Below are positions 8,582 through 18,367 of a stretch of 64,000 bases of DNA, one piece after another. Position 1 is the first letter of the stretch; each line of letters begins with the position of its first letter. Made by a program: the position numbers and the translations under genes. The notes below the pieces were generated by a model, which was given only the letters and a program-made list of their open reading frames with translations, did not search any database and was not told the origin of the DNA. This stretch comes from Polynucleobacter sp. VK25 (lineage in GTDB: Bacteria; Pseudomonadota; Gammaproteobacteria; Burkholderiales; Burkholderiaceae): NCBI RefSeq assembly GCF_018687355.1, contig NZ_CP061288.1, positions 434,001-498,000 on the forward strand, in the 5' to 3' direction.

Positions 8582-9151
8582 ATGAGACTTACAACCAAAG
8601 GTCGTTTTGCAGTAACCGCAATGATTGATTTAGCCCTGCGTGAAACGCATGGTCCCGTAACTTTGGCCGGAATTAGCCAAAGACAAAAGATTTCCCTCTC
8701 TTATCTTGAGCAATTGTTCGGCAAATTACGCCGTTTCAATATCGTGGAGAGTACTCGCGGACCTGGCGGTGGATACACCCTAGCGCGACCATCCTCCGAA
8801 GTGAGTGTTGCTGACATCATTGTTGCAGTCGACGAGCCTCTTGATGCAACCCAATGTGGTGGTAAAGGTAACTGTCATACCGATGAAGAAAATCATGGCC
8901 GCTGTATGACGCATGATCTTTGGAGCAATCTCAACTCTAAAATGGTTGAGTACCTCAGCTCAGTAAGCTTGAAAGATCTGGTTCAGCAACAAGAAGGGCG
9001 CGGCATTGTGATTCAAGACATGCGCCAAAAGAAAATTAAAGTTGAAAGCACTAAAGCAGATAAACCTGCTCCAGCGCTTGCAGCTAAAAAAGAAGTAGCC
9101 CCTAAAGCGCCATTAATTAATTCAGTATTTAATTTGGCGCGACAGAGTTAA
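8582..9151 (+). CDS. iscR: Fe-S cluster-responsive regulator IscR
   Basis: The protein is 189 residues of the Rrf2 family. It has an N-terminal winged helix (MRLTTKGRFAVTAMIDLA, with recognition helix SLSYLEQLFGKLR) and the cluster ligands Cys92, Cys98, Cys108 and probably His111. The spacing of the third cysteine is wider than in E. coli (residue 104 there). A C-terminal tail rich in lysine and alanine (residues about 145-180) is extra. It represses the isc operon when it holds a [2Fe-2S] cluster. It is first in the operon, 27 bases before iscS, with a good AGGTGA ribosome site and an IscR-like site upstream. Confidence 0.96.
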   Translation: MRLTTKGRFAVTAMIDLALRETHGPVTLAGISQRQKISLSYLEQLFGKLRRFNIVESTRGPGGGYTLARPSSEVSVADIIVAVDEPLDATQCGGKGNCHTDEENHGRCMTHDLWSNLNSKMVEYLSSVSLKDLVQQQEGRGIVIQDMRQKKIKVESTKADKPAPALAAKKEVAPKAPLINSVFNLARQS

Positions 9152-9178
9152 TAACCACATTACCTATATAAGTAGATC

Positions 9179-10438
9179 ATGAACGCACCACAAGCTTTGC
9201 CGCAACAACCGGTTCCCATGTTTAGTCCTGAACACTTTCCTGTGTACATGGACTATTCGGCTACTACACCGATTGATCCACGCGTGGTTGACAAAATGTT
9301 GCCTTATTTGCGCGAGCAGTTTGGCAATGCCGCTTCCCGAAGCCATGCTTATGGCTGGGCTGCAGAAGAGGCGGTTGAGTGGGCGCGTTCTGAGGTTGCT
9401 CAATTAGTGCATGCCGATCCAAGAGAGATCGTATTTACTAGCGGTGCTACTGAAAGTATTAACTTGGCCTTGAAAGGCGCTGCCCATTTCTACAAAGATC
9501 GTGGCAATCACATCATCACTGTAAAAACTGAGCACAAAGCAACGCTAGATACTTGTCGTGAACTTGAGCGCGAAGGTTATGAAGTTACTTATTTAGATGT
9601 ATTACCGAATGGCTTGATTGACTTCGCGCAATTAGAGGCGGCAATGAAGCCAGGCACGATTTTGGCTTCAGTGATGTATGTCAATAATGAAATCGGTGTT
9701 GTCCAAGATATTCCAGCGATTGGTGACTTGTGTCGTACACGTGGTGTGATTTTCCATGTGGATGCAGCACAAGCAACTGGCAAGGTTGAGATTGATCTCG
9801 AAAAGGTCAAAGTCGATTTGATGAGTTTTTCTGCTCACAAGACTTATGGTCCTAAAGGTATCGGCGCTTTGTTTGTTCGTCGTAAGCCACGTATTCGTAT
9901 TGAGGCGCAGATTCATGGCGGTGGTCATGAGCGCGGCATGCGCTCTGGCACCCTGGCGGTTCACCAGATCGTAGGCATGGGTGAGGCATTCCGTATTGCC
10001 CGCATCGATATGGCCACAGAAAACAAGCGTATCCGTGCTTTGCGTGATCGTTTATTGAATGGTTTAAAAGACATTGAAGAGGTTTACGTCAATGGCGACA
10101 TGGACCATCGTGTTCCACACAACCTGAACATTAGTTTTAACTATGTTGAAGGTGAATCCATGTTGATGGCTCTGAAAGATTTAGCGATCTCATCGGGCTC
10201 AGCGTGTACTTCCGCCTCTTTAGAACCTTCTTATGTTTTGCGTGCCTTAGGTCGCAATGATGAGTTGGCACATAGCTCGATTCGTTTTACCTTGGGTCGT
10301 TTTACGACTGAAGAAGAGGTGGACTTCACTATCAAGTTAGTAAAAGAAAAGATTGCCAAGTTGCGTGAATTATCTCCGCTCTGGGAAATGTACAAAGATG
10401 GAATCGATATCAGCACGATTCAATGGGCTGCACACTAA
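9179..10438 (+). CDS. iscS: Cysteine desulfurase IscS
   Basis: The protein is 419 residues, about 15 longer than E. coli IscS because of a short N-terminal extension before YMDYSATTP. It takes sulfur from cysteine as a persulfide and passes it to IscU. The PLP lysine is Lys221 in [12 protein letters not shown], and the persulfide cysteine is Cys343 in [13 protein letters not shown]. The offset of both residues from E. coli equals the extension, so the fold is intact. The ribosome site before ATG 9179 is weak. An internal ATG (residue 14 or 24) could be the true start. Confidence 0.97.
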   Translation: MNAPQALPQQPVPMFSPEHFPVYMDYSATTPIDPRVVDKMLPYLREQFGNAASRSHAYGWAAEEAVEWARSEVAQLVHADPREIVFTSGATESINLALKGAAHFYKDRGNHIITVKTEHKATLDTCRELEREGYEVTYLDVLPNGLIDFAQLEAAMKPGTILASVMYVNNEIGVVQDIPAIGDLCRTRGVIFHVDAAQATGKVEIDLEKVKVDLMSFSAHKTYGPKGIGALFVRRKPRIRIEAQIHGGGHERGMRSGTLAVHQIVGMGEAFRIARIDMATENKRIRALRDRLLNGLKDIEEVYVNGDMDHRVPHNLNISFNYVEGESMLMALKDLAISSGSACTSASLEPSYVLRALGRNDELAHSSIRFTLGRFTTEEEVDFTIKLVKEKIAKLRELSPLWEMYKDGIDISTIQWAAH

Positions 10439-10470
10439 AACTAATACATAGAAATTAAAGAGGAAATACC

Positions 10471-10857
10471 ATGGCATATAGCGAAAAGGTCATTGACCAC
10501 TACGAAAATCCCCGTAACGTTGGCTCATTCGAAAAGGGTGATGACACAGTGGGTACCGGCATGGTTGGCGCACCTGCTTGTGGCGACGTTATGAAGTTGC
10601 AAATTCGTGTGAATGATCAGGGTGTAATCGAGGACGCTAAGTTCAAGACGTATGGCTGTGGTTCAGCGATTGCTTCATCTTCATTGGTAACTGAGTGGGT
10701 TAAGGGCAAGACTTTGGATCAAGCGCTTGAGATCAAGAATTCACTGATTGCTGAAGAGTTGGCTTTGCCACCAGTAAAAATCCACTGCTCTATCTTGGCT
10801 GAAGACGCCATCAAGGCAGCAGTAGCTGATTACAAAGAAAAGCACCCAACGAAATAA
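10471..10857 (+). CDS. iscU: Fe-S cluster scaffold IscU
   Basis: The protein is 128 residues, the full family length. The three cluster cysteines are Cys37 (PACGDV), Cys63 (YGCGSA) and Cys106 (HCSIL), with Asp39 that regulates cluster stability. The HscA recognition motif is LPPVK at residues 99-103. It receives sulfur from IscS and builds [2Fe-2S] and [4Fe-4S] clusters, released by HscA/HscB from this same operon. An AGAGGAAA ribosome site precedes ATG 10471. Confidence 0.98.
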   Translation: MAYSEKVIDHYENPRNVGSFEKGDDTVGTGMVGAPACGDVMKLQIRVNDQGVIEDAKFKTYGCGSAIASSSLVTEWVKGKTLDQALEIKNSLIAEELALPPVKIHCSILAEDAIKAAVADYKEKHPTK

Positions 10858-10895
10858 AAGTTGAAGTAAAGAACAAAAAATACTAAGTCAAAACT

Positions 10896-11219
10896 ATGGC
10901 CATTACATTAACCGACAAAGCTGCTGCACACGTAAACCGCAATCTAGAAAAGCGCGGCAAGGGTTGCGGCTTGCGTTTGGGTGTTCGCACTACGGGTTGC
11001 TCTGGTTTGGCATATCAACTGGAGTATGTTGATGAGCCCGCAGCTGAAGACCAAGTGTTTGAGTCTAATGGCGTTAAGGTATTTATAGATCCAAAAAGTT
11101 TAGCTTACCTAGATGGTACGGAGCTAGACTTTGTGCGTGAGGGTTTGAACGAAGGGTTTAAGTTCCAAAATCCAAACGTAAAAGATGAGTGTGGTTGTGG
11201 CGAATCCTTCCGCGTCTGA
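10896..11219 (+). CDS. iscA: A-type Fe-S carrier IscA
   Basis: The protein is 107 residues. The A-type carrier signature is complete: Cys35 in TTGCSGLAY, and Cys99 and Cys101 in DECGCGESF at the end. It accepts clusters or iron and delivers clusters to apoproteins, mainly [4Fe-4S] enzymes. It sits between iscU and hscB. Its last 35 bases overlap the annotated start of hscB in another frame, which suggests translational coupling. Confidence 0.97.
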   Translation: MAITLTDKAAAHVNRNLEKRGKGCGLRLGVRTTGCSGLAYQLEYVDEPAAEDQVFESNGVKVFIDPKSLAYLDGTELDFVREGLNEGFKFQNPNVKDECGCGESFRV

Positions 11220-11724
11220 CGATTACTTTCGCTTCTTTGGACTAAATCAGCAATTCAACATCGATTTGCCTGCTCTAGATCAGGCATACCTTGCGATTCA
11301 GAAGGAAGTGCATCCTGATCGCCATGCACGAGGCAGTGATACAGACCAACGCTTGGCGATGCAAATGGCTACTTTGGCAAACACTGCATTTCAGACCCTA
11401 AAGAACCCCATTCAGCGCGGCCTCTATATCTGCCATCTTCATGGCGTTGATGCCAAGCTAGAAACGAATACTGCAATGCCTGCCGCTTTTTTGATGCGGC
11501 AGATGGAGTGGCGTGAAAGTCTTGATGAGCAGGCGGAAGATTTGCCGGCACTTGAATCCTTAATGACTGAGGTAGATGAATCAAAGGCTGATACGCTGGC
11601 TGAAATTGCTCAGGCCATTGATGGGGCAAAAAATTATCAACGTGCAGCGGAATTACTGCGCGGCTTACTCTTCATTGATAAGTTTGCTGTTGAGCTTGAT
11701 GACACCATTGCAGCCTTAATCTAG
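11185..11724 (+). CDS. hscB: Fe-S co-chaperone HscB (J-type)
   Basis: The protein is 179 residues. The N-terminal J domain contains the HPD tripeptide (EVHPDRHA), which stimulates the HscA ATPase. The C-terminal three-helix domain (from about residue 100) binds IscU. The start is uncertain: ATG 11185 lies inside iscA with a poor ribosome site, and GTG codons at 11191 and 11197 are alternatives. Family proteins usually begin within a few residues of DDYFRFFGL, which fits any of these. The hscA start follows 27 bases after its stop. Confidence 0.94.
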   Translation: MSVVVANPSASDDYFRFFGLNQQFNIDLPALDQAYLAIQKEVHPDRHARGSDTDQRLAMQMATLANTAFQTLKNPIQRGLYICHLHGVDAKLETNTAMPAAFLMRQMEWRESLDEQAEDLPALESLMTEVDESKADTLAEIAQAIDGAKNYQRAAELLRGLLFIDKFAVELDDTIAALI

Positions 11725-11751
11725 CCTCACTCAAGCTAAACTCTATTTCCT

Positions 11752-13617
11752 ATGGCCTTATTACAAATCTCCGAACCCGGTAAATCGCTAGCGCCCCATC
11801 AGCGCCGTCTTGCCGTGGGCATTGATTTGGGCACAACAAATTCTTTAGTGGCTATTGTGCGTGATGCTCTACCTAAGGTGTTGCCGGATGCCCAGGGGCG
11901 CGAGTTGCTTCCATCTGTCATTCGTTATTTACCGAATGGCAGAACTCAAGCTGGATTTGAAGCGCTTGAGAGTGTAGTGATTGATCCAAAGAATACGATT
12001 GTTTCCGTGAAACGTTTTATGGGTCGAGGATTACTGGATGTGGAGCATATTGAAAGTGCTCCCTACGACTTTGTTGATCAGCCTGGCATGCTCAAACTCA
12101 GAACGGTGGCTGGTGACAAGAGTCCAATTGAAGTCTCCGCAGAAATCTTGGCGCGCTTACGTCAACTTGCAGAAGATTCTGTCTCTGATGACATTGTTGG
12201 CGCTGTAATTACCGTCCCCGCATACTTTGATGATGCACAACGTCAGGCAACAAAAGATGCCGCTAAGTTAGCCGGCATTGAAGTTCTACGTTTATTAAAT
12301 GAGCCAACTGCTGCTGCAATTGCTTATGGGTTGGATAATGCCACTGAAGGTATCTACGCAGTCTATGACTTAGGCGGCGGTACTTTTGATATCTCCATAC
12401 TTCGTATGAGTCGCGGTGTCTTTGAAGTGCTTTCTACGGGTGGCGATTCTGCCTTGGGTGGCGATGACTTTGATCATCGTTTGTATTGCTGGGTGATTGA
12501 ACAAGCAAAGCTTCCTCCACTATCCATTCATGATCATCGAACGCTCCTGCAGGCGTGTAAACATGCTAAAGAGTTGTTAAGTCATAATCCGCTGGCGCGA
12601 GTACATGAGACTCTTGCGGACGGCACGGTAGTGAATGTTGGAGTGAGTCAGGCACAGTTATTTGAGATTACTCAGAATTTAGTAGCCAAGACTTTGATGG
12701 CTTGTAAAAAAGCCTTGCGTGACGCCGGCCTTAAGGCTGAAGACGTAAAAGGTGTTGTCATGGTGGGTGGTTCAACTCGCATGCCTAATGTGCAACGTGC
12801 CGTTGGCGAGCTCTTTGGCACCCAGCCATTAAATAATTTAAATCCAGATCAAGTGGTTGCGCTGGGTGCAGCGATGCAGGCTGACTTATTGGCAGGCAAT
12901 CAAAGCAAAGATGATGAGTGGCTCTTATTGGATGTCATTCCACTATCTCTCGGCCTTGAAACCATGGGTGGTTTGGTAGAAAAAATCATCCCCCGTAATA
13001 CACCGATTCCAGTTGCTAGAGCGCAGGACTTTACGACCTTTAAAGATGGTCAGACTGCATTGGCTATCCAGGTGGTGCAGGGTGAGCGTGAGCTTGCACA
13101 AGACTGCCGCTCTTTAGGTAAGTTTGAGTTGCGTGGTATTCCGGCTATGGCTGCAGGTGCAGCGCGTATTCGAGTGACCTTCCAGGTGGATGCTGATGGC
13201 CTCCTGTCTGTAAGCGCCACAGAGCAAGGCTCTGGCGTCAAAGCCTCGATTGATATAAAGCCTTCTTATGGCCTAACTGATGCAGAAATTACTCGCATGC
13301 TGCAAGATGGTTTTTCATCTGCAAAAGAAGATTTGCTTTCCAGGTCTTTGCGTGAAGAGCAGGTTAATGCACAGCGTTTACTTGATGCTGTTCAAACAGC
13401 CCTTGATAGCGATCGCAATCTACTGAATGTAGAAGAGCAGGTAATCATTGATCGAGAGATGGCTGCATTGCAAAAGATACTGAATGAAGAAAAAGATAGC
13501 GCAGTAGTTCGTAAAGCAGTTGATCATGCTGCTAAAGCTACTGACGATTTTGCACAAAAGCGTATGAACGCCAGCATTCAGAAGGCTTTATCTGGCAAGA
13601 ATGTTGCTGAGATTTAA
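11752..13617 (+). CDS. hscA: Fe-S assembly Hsp70 chaperone HscA
   Basis: The protein is 621 residues, an Hsp70 specialised for releasing clusters from IscU. Features are the phosphate-1 motif [12 protein letters not shown] near residue 24, [11 protein letters not shown] near residue 205, [11 protein letters not shown] near 340, and the substrate domain beginning around [14 protein letters not shown]. The N-terminus has about 20 residues before the ATPase core, normal for HscA. It is co-transcribed with hscB and followed 52 bases later by fdx. Confidence 0.97.
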   Translation: MALLQISEPGKSLAPHQRRLAVGIDLGTTNSLVAIVRDALPKVLPDAQGRELLPSVIRYLPNGRTQAGFEALESVVIDPKNTIVSVKRFMGRGLLDVEHIESAPYDFVDQPGMLKLRTVAGDKSPIEVSAEILARLRQLAEDSVSDDIVGAVITVPAYFDDAQRQATKDAAKLAGIEVLRLLNEPTAAAIAYGLDNATEGIYAVYDLGGGTFDISILRMSRGVFEVLSTGGDSALGGDDFDHRLYCWVIEQAKLPPLSIHDHRTLLQACKHAKELLSHNPLARVHETLADGTVVNVGVSQAQLFEITQNLVAKTLMACKKALRDAGLKAEDVKGVVMVGGSTRMPNVQRAVGELFGTQPLNNLNPDQVVALGAAMQADLLAGNQSKDDEWLLLDVIPLSLGLETMGGLVEKIIPRNTPIPVARAQDFTTFKDGQTALAIQVVQGERELAQDCRSLGKFELRGIPAMAAGAARIRVTFQVDADGLLSVSATEQGSGVKASIDIKPSYGLTDAEITRMLQDGFSSAKEDLLSRSLREEQVNAQRLLDAVQTALDSDRNLLNVEEQVIIDREMAALQKILNEEKDSAVVRKAVDHAAKATDDFAQKRMNASIQKALSGKNVAEI

Positions 13618-13669
13618 GAAAACAAAAAACCTAAAACGAATTCACACTAAATACAAATAGAAAAGAATC

Positions 13670-14008
13670 ATGACTCAAATCGTCGTACTACCGCATAGTG
13701 AGTATTGTCCTGAAGGCGCAGTTGTTGAAGTAGCGCCAGGTACTTCTATTTGTGAGGCCTTACTAGAAAACGATATTCCAATTGAACATGCATGCGATAT
13801 GGTGTGTGCTTGTACTACCTGCCACGTTATTGTGAAAGAGGGTTTCCAAAGCCTCAATCCTCCTGATGAGAATGAGGAAGATATGCTTGATCGCGCTTGG
13901 GGTTTAAATCCTCAGTCCCGCTTGTCTTGCCAAGCTATTGTGGCAAAGCAGGATTTAGTGATTGAAATCCCCAAATATTCAATCAATCATGCCAAAGAGA
14001 ATCATTAA
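13670..14008 (+). CDS. fdx: Isc-type [2Fe-2S] ferredoxin
   Basis: The protein is 112 residues. Cluster cysteines are Cys42, Cys48, Cys51 and Cys87 (HACDMVCACTTCH and LSCQAI), the adrenodoxin-like pattern of the isc operon ferredoxin. It supplies electrons to cysteine desulfuration and cluster assembly. It is the last gene of the operon; no iscX-like ORF follows, and a terminator lies 120 bases downstream. Confidence 0.96.
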   Translation: MTQIVVLPHSEYCPEGAVVEVAPGTSICEALLENDIPIEHACDMVCACTTCHVIVKEGFQSLNPPDENEEDMLDRAWGLNPQSRLSCQAIVAKQDLVIEIPKYSINHAKENH

Positions 14009-14127
14009 TGCACCAAATTAATGCATTTATGCCTACAATCATGCAAACCTAATAAAGTGAGATTTCTGGTGGGGCTAAGATGAAGTTGTTGTTCATTCTT
14101 TAGGTAGTACCTCCAAAAAAATCTTTT

Positions 14128-14157
14128 AAGCCATCCTTCGGGGTGGCTTTTCTTTTG
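14128..14157 (+). terminator. Terminator of the isc operon
   Basis: AAGCCATCC and GGGTGGCTT pair around a TTCG loop and are followed by TTCTTTT. It lies in the 242-base space between fdx and the YeiH gene; nothing else is clear in that space. Confidence 0.88.
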
Positions 14158-14250
14158 GGGCTTATGTTTTTCCGCCCCAATAAACATTGCTGTTTATACT
14201 GACCGGCTCGAGTATTCCTGCGAGTTGATTGTCTTAATGCGCCCCAAATA

Positions 14251-15321
14251 ATGTCATTTATTAAAAATATCCCAGGAATATTATTCGCAACGATAGTTGC
14301 TTTGGTAGCTATAGAAATGTCTAGTAGGTACCCTTCATTGGGGAAAAATGGCTTAAGCATTCTTACTCTAGCCATTTTGATTGGCATTGCGATTGGCAAC
14401 ATGCCAATTTATAAATTTTTGATTTCTTATTGCGGTTCTGGGATCAACTTTTCCAAGCAAAAAGTGCTGCGCTTAGGGATTATTTTGTATGGTTTCAGGC
14501 TAACATTCCAAGATATTGGCGATGTCGGTATTGGCGGCATTGTGATTGATGCGGTCATGCTGATATCTACATTTATCTTGGCGGTATATCTAGGTATGAG
14601 ATATTTCAAACTAGACCGAGATACTTCAGTTTTAATTGGTGCGGGCAGTTCAATTTGTGGTGCGGCGGCAATCTTAGCGACTCAACCTATTCTGAAGGCG
14701 AGCAATGAACGTGTTGCCGTTGCGATCTCTACTATCGTGATTTTTGGAACTGTTGCGATTTTTATTTATCCAATTATCCATTCTTATGCCTTGCTTCATT
14801 ACGTCGAGTATTGCAGTCCAGAAAAATTTGGTATCTATATTGGCTCGACTATTCATGAAGTTGCTCAAGTGGTCGCAACTGCAGACGCGATTAGTGATGA
14901 TGTTACTAATACCGCTGTGATTGCTAAAATGGTGCGCGTCATGATGTTAGCGCCATTTTTAATTGGTGTTTCAGTCTTAGCATCCCTGTCAGAAAAGGCA
15001 GACAAAACCTCTGCAAACCGAGATGCGACTAGTGGCGGTATAAGAAAGTCTATCGGTAAATTTTTTCCAGTATTTGCAGTCTTATTTTTGATTGCTATTG
15101 GAATTAATTCAACAGGCTACATTAGCCAGCCTGTTCGTACTGGCCTTGTCTATCTAGATAATTTTTTATTAGCCTTAGCTATGGGTGCCCTTGGGTTGAC
15201 TACCCATATTTCTGCTATAGCCAAAGCAGGAACAGGACCATTGAAGCTGGCGGCTATTCTATTTCTGTGGCTTGTGCTTGGTGGGGTTGTGATCAATATT
15301 GCTGTGGGTCAGTTCGTCTAA
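14251..15321 (+). CDS. YeiH/UPF0324 family membrane transporter, putative sulfate exporter
   Basis: The product is 356 residues with about ten hydrophobic segments spread along the whole length. The conserved UPF0324 features are visible: LRLGIILYGFRLTFQDI, the glycine-rich GAGSSICGAAAI near residue 133, and STIHEVAQVVATA near residue 205. Members are annotated as putative sulfate exporters, with weak experimental support. Its location supports a sulfur role, because it converges on the sulfate-assimilation operon with only 9 bases between stop codons. It appears to be a single-gene transcript. Substrate and direction of transport are not shown by sequence. Confidence 0.8.
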   Translation: MSFIKNIPGILFATIVALVAIEMSSRYPSLGKNGLSILTLAILIGIAIGNMPIYKFLISYCGSGINFSKQKVLRLGIILYGFRLTFQDIGDVGIGGIVIDAVMLISTFILAVYLGMRYFKLDRDTSVLIGAGSSICGAAAILATQPILKASNERVAVAISTIVIFGTVAIFIYPIIHSYALLHYVEYCSPEKFGIYIGSTIHEVAQVVATADAISDDVTNTAVIAKMVRVMMLAPFLIGVSVLASLSEKADKTSANRDATSGGIRKSIGKFFPVFAVLFLIAIGINSTGYISQPVRTGLVYLDNFLLALAMGALGLTTHISAIAKAGTGPLKLAAILFLWLVLGGVVINIAVGQFV

Positions 15322-15330
15322 ATCCATCGA

Positions 15331-16674
15331 CTACTGCGCTACTGCCTCACGAATCATGCCTGCAGCGACCGTATGATTGGTGGCTTCATCGATCAAGATA
15401 AAGGCTCCAGTGCGCTGAGATTGATCAAACAAGTCAGCAACAATCGGCTTTTGCAAGATGAAATCAACGCGACCGATTTCATTGGTGGATAGGGCACCTA
15501 CATCACTTGCTTGAGACAATGTTTGTACATCTAGTACTTGTTGAATGCCCTTCACTTTCGCGCCAACAGTGTTGGTGGTGTGACGCAAGGCATATTTACG
15601 ACTCAATGAGAGTGGTTCACTATCTAGCCAGCATAGATCTACAGAAAGTTGCTTGCTTAGTATTGGAGGGTGACTATCCTCGGCGCTAATAAATAAAGAG
15701 CCGCGTGAGATGTCAATATCCTCAGATAGTTGGATGGCAACAGCTTGCCCAGTTTGCGCCGACTCAACAGCATTATTGCCATTGGTTTGCTTGCTACTGG
15801 AGCGATTACCCAAATAAATCTCAGCAACCGTTGCCTCAGAGCCACCTGGCAATACTTTAATCTTTTGTCCCTTGCGAATGCTGCCCGACTCGATTTCTCC
15901 AAGGTAGCCGCGGAAGTCATCAGAAGCGCTACCATCTTGACGGGCTACATATTGCACTGGGAAACGTAGCGCCAATTTTTCAGACTCAGGGCTAGTGTCT
16001 AAACTTTCTAACCACTCAAGCAGGGTAGGGCCTTTGTACCAAGGAGTATTTTTGCTTGCAGTAACTACGTTAGCACCAAGCAATGCAGAGATTGGAATCA
16101 AAGTTGGCTTAGGTAGACCAATCTTCTGGGTGAGATCTTCAATGGAAGTCTTGATGGTATTAAATACTTTTTCATCAAACTCATATAGATCCATCTTATT
16201 AACGGCAAATACAACATGACGCAAGCCTAATAAATGCACAATAGCGGCATGACGTTTTGTTTGCGCTAGCAAAGTTGCGGGAGTGGTGTTGAGATCAACG
16301 CGGGTTGCATCCACTAAGATCACTGCCACATCCGATTGAGAGGCGCCAGTCACCAAGTTGCGGGTGTACTGCTCATGACCTGGGGCATCAGCTACGATGA
16401 ACTTACGTTTTGGGGTAGAGAAGTAGCGATAAGCCACATCAATGGTGATGCCTTGCTCACGCTCAGCCTCTAGCCCGTCGGTGAGGAGGGCCAAGTCAAC
16501 GCCTGCATCAGAGGAGGTAACGCGAGCGTGCTTAGTCTTTGAGAGGGACTCTAATTGATCCACCAAAATAGATTTAGTGTCATAGAGCAAGCGCCCAATT
16601 AAAGTACTCTTGCCATCATCCACGCTACCAGCAGTAATGAAGCGAACGACGTTTTGATTTTGATTGGCAGTCAT
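15331..16674 (-). CDS. cysN: Sulfate adenylyltransferase subunit 1 (GTPase)
   Basis: The protein is 447 residues, an EF-Tu-like GTPase. With CysD it couples GTP hydrolysis to formation of adenosine 5'-phosphosulfate from sulfate and ATP. G1 is AGSVDDGKST, G3 is DAPGHEQ and G4 is NKMD. There is no C-terminal APS kinase (CysC) fusion, which fits a pathway that reduces APS directly. The start overlaps the stop of cysD by one base, so the two are coupled. Confidence 0.96.
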   Translation of the reverse strand: MTANQNQNVVRFITAGSVDDGKSTLIGRLLYDTKSILVDQLESLSKTKHARVTSSDAGVDLALLTDGLEAEREQGITIDVAYRYFSTPKRKFIVADAPGHEQYTRNLVTGASQSDVAVILVDATRVDLNTTPATLLAQTKRHAAIVHLLGLRHVVFAVNKMDLYEFDEKVFNTIKTSIEDLTQKIGLPKPTLIPISALLGANVVTASKNTPWYKGPTLLEWLESLDTSPESEKLALRFPVQYVARQDGSASDDFRGYLGEIESGSIRKGQKIKVLPGGSEATVAEIYLGNRSSSKQTNGNNAVESAQTGQAVAIQLSEDIDISRGSLFISAEDSHPPILSKQLSVDLCWLDSEPLSLSRKYALRHTTNTVGAKVKGIQQVLDVQTLSQASDVGALSTNEIGRVDFILQKPIVADLFDQSQRTGAFILIDEATNHTVAAGMIREAVAQ

Positions 16675-17597
16675 CAGAAGTAACCTTCTTTCTTGCGGCG
16701 CTCCATAGAGGCCTCATTAGTTTGATCATCCATGCGAGTAGCGCCACGTTCAGTGATTTCAGATATAGCGGTTTCAGCAATGATCTCTAGTGGAGTTGAT
16801 GCAGTACTAAGTACTGGGCAGGTACAGCTGATATCGCCTACAGTACGGAAACGTACGCTCAGGACCTCGCTAATATCATCAGCCGCTTTTGGCGTAACGT
16901 TAGTTACTGGAACCAATAAATTATTTTTCTTTACCACTTCGCGTTGGTGTGTGTAGTAAATGCTTGGGAGTTCTAGTTTCTCGCGAGCAATGTATTGCCA
17001 AATATCGAGCTCCGTCCAGTTCGAGATTGGGAATACACGCATATTTTCGCCTTTGGCGATACGTGCGTTGTAGAGCTTCCAGAGCTCAGGGCGCTGAGCT
17101 TTAGGGTCCCATTGCCCAAATTCATCACGGAAAGAGAAGATGCGCTCTTTTGCGCGGGCTTTCTCTTCGTCACGACGGGCGCCACCCATGAGGGCATCGA
17201 ATTCATGCTCAGCAATCGCCTCTAGCAAAGTCACAGCTTGGGCAGCATTGCGTGAATCCGTTTCCTTACGCAAACGTACAGTGCCTTTTTTGATCGAGTC
17301 TTCAACATGACCCACAATCAGCTTCACGCCCGTCTTTTCCACTACAGCATCACGATAGGCGATCACTTCTGGATAGTTATGGCCGGTATCAATATGCAAA
17401 ATAGGGAAAGGTAATTTCACTGGACGATCACCAAACTGGAAAGCCTTACGCGCTAAGTGAAACATCACAATAGAGTCTTTACCGCCAGAGAAAAGCATGG
17501 CTGGATTGGAGCACTGCGCTACCACTTCGCGGATGATGTAGATCGATTCAGCTTCAAGCCAATCTAAGTGATCATCAAGTAATTTTTGTTCTGACAT
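16674..17597 (-). CDS. cysD: Sulfate adenylyltransferase subunit 2
   Basis: The protein is 307 residues. The PP-loop SGGKDSIVM (near residue 37) binds ATP and marks the catalytic subunit that adenylates sulfate. Other family landmarks are HIDTGHNYPEVI and GGARRDEEKARAKER. It lies between cysH (41 bases upstream) and cysN (1-base overlap), forming the activation step of the operon. Confidence 0.96.
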   Translation of the reverse strand: MSEQKLLDDHLDWLEAESIYIIREVVAQCSNPAMLFSGGKDSIVMFHLARKAFQFGDRPVKLPFPILHIDTGHNYPEVIAYRDAVVEKTGVKLIVGHVEDSIKKGTVRLRKETDSRNAAQAVTLLEAIAEHEFDALMGGARRDEEKARAKERIFSFRDEFGQWDPKAQRPELWKLYNARIAKGENMRVFPISNWTELDIWQYIAREKLELPSIYYTHQREVVKKNNLLVPVTNVTPKAADDISEVLSVRFRTVGDISCTCPVLSTASTPLEIIAETAISEITERGATRMDDQTNEASMERRKKEGYF

Positions 17598-17638
17598 TCT
17601 GAAAGTAATTTCTGCTAAATTTTAATGATGAAATTGAA

Positions 17639-18367
17639 TTATTTATTAACGTGTAAGCCACATTCTTTGCTATCGCTTTGCAGCCACCACCAGCGACCAG
17701 CGCGGATGTCTTCACCCTTTTTCACCTGACGGGTACAGGGCTCGCAGCCAATGCTGGGATAGCCCTTGAGATGTAATGGATGAATAGGAACATTTTCTTG
17801 TTTGATATAAGCCCAGACGTCAGCTTCACTCCAGTCAAACAAAGGATTGAACTTTGCTATGTCTCGTGCATCATCGAGTTCTTCAAAATTAAGCTCAGTA
17901 CGAGTGGTAGATTGCTCACGTCGCTGGCCGGTAATCCAGGCATCGGCGCCAAGAAGTGCAGCATTGAGTGGTTTAATCTTGCGCGCTCCACAACAAGCTT
18001 TTTTAGGCTCTTCACCATCGTAAAAACCATTCATGCCATATTGATCAATAAAGACTTGAACATCACTATCTTGCGGATAAACTTTTTCAATGGATACGCC
18101 GTAATGATCTTCAGTAGTTTTGACCATATCAACAGTCTCTTGATGCAGGCGACCGGTCGCTAATGTAAATAACTTAATCTCGGCGCCAGCCTTAGTAATA
18201 GCATCGGTAATCACCATATCTTCCGCTGCTAAGCTAGTTGCAAAGCGAATATCTGAAAAACGCTCTGAAATATCTATTAAGCGTTGCTTCAGGGTGGCAG
18301 ATTTCTCAGCAAGCTCTGTGGCGGAAAGGGTGCTTGGCGGAATTGACCAAAATTCTGGAGCAATCAT
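17639..18367 (-). CDS. cysH: Assimilatory APS reductase
   Basis: The protein is 242 residues. Besides the PAPS-reductase fold (SLAAEDMVIT, TLATGRLHQET), it has the two cysteine pairs Cys125-Cys126 and Cys208/Cys211 that bind a [4Fe-4S] cluster. The catalytic cysteine is Cys236 in KECGLH near the end. These pairs distinguish APS reductases from the cluster-free PAPS reductases, so the enzyme should reduce APS to sulfite with thioredoxin. That matches the absence of an APS kinase here. The start overlaps the stop of the upstream permease by four bases. Confidence 0.93.
   Translation of the reverse strand: MIAPEFWSIPPSTLSATELAEKSATLKQRLIDISERFSDIRFATSLAAEDMVITDAITKAGAEIKLFTLATGRLHQETVDMVKTTEDHYGVSIEKVYPQDSDVQVFIDQYGMNGFYDGEEPKKACCGARKIKPLNAALLGADAWITGQRREQSTTRTELNFEELDDARDIAKFNPLFDWSEADVWAYIKQENVPIHPLHLKGYPSIGCEPCTRQVKKGEDIRAGRWWWLQSDSKECGLHVNK

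Noticed and set aside
14009..14250. An iscX gene after fdx
   Set aside because: No ORF with IscX features is present; only a 13-codon ORF and the operon terminator were seen.
17780..18163. 127-residue plus-strand ORF opposite cysH
   Set aside because: It lies wholly antisense to a clear cysH gene and has no domain features; it reflects the cysH coding pattern.
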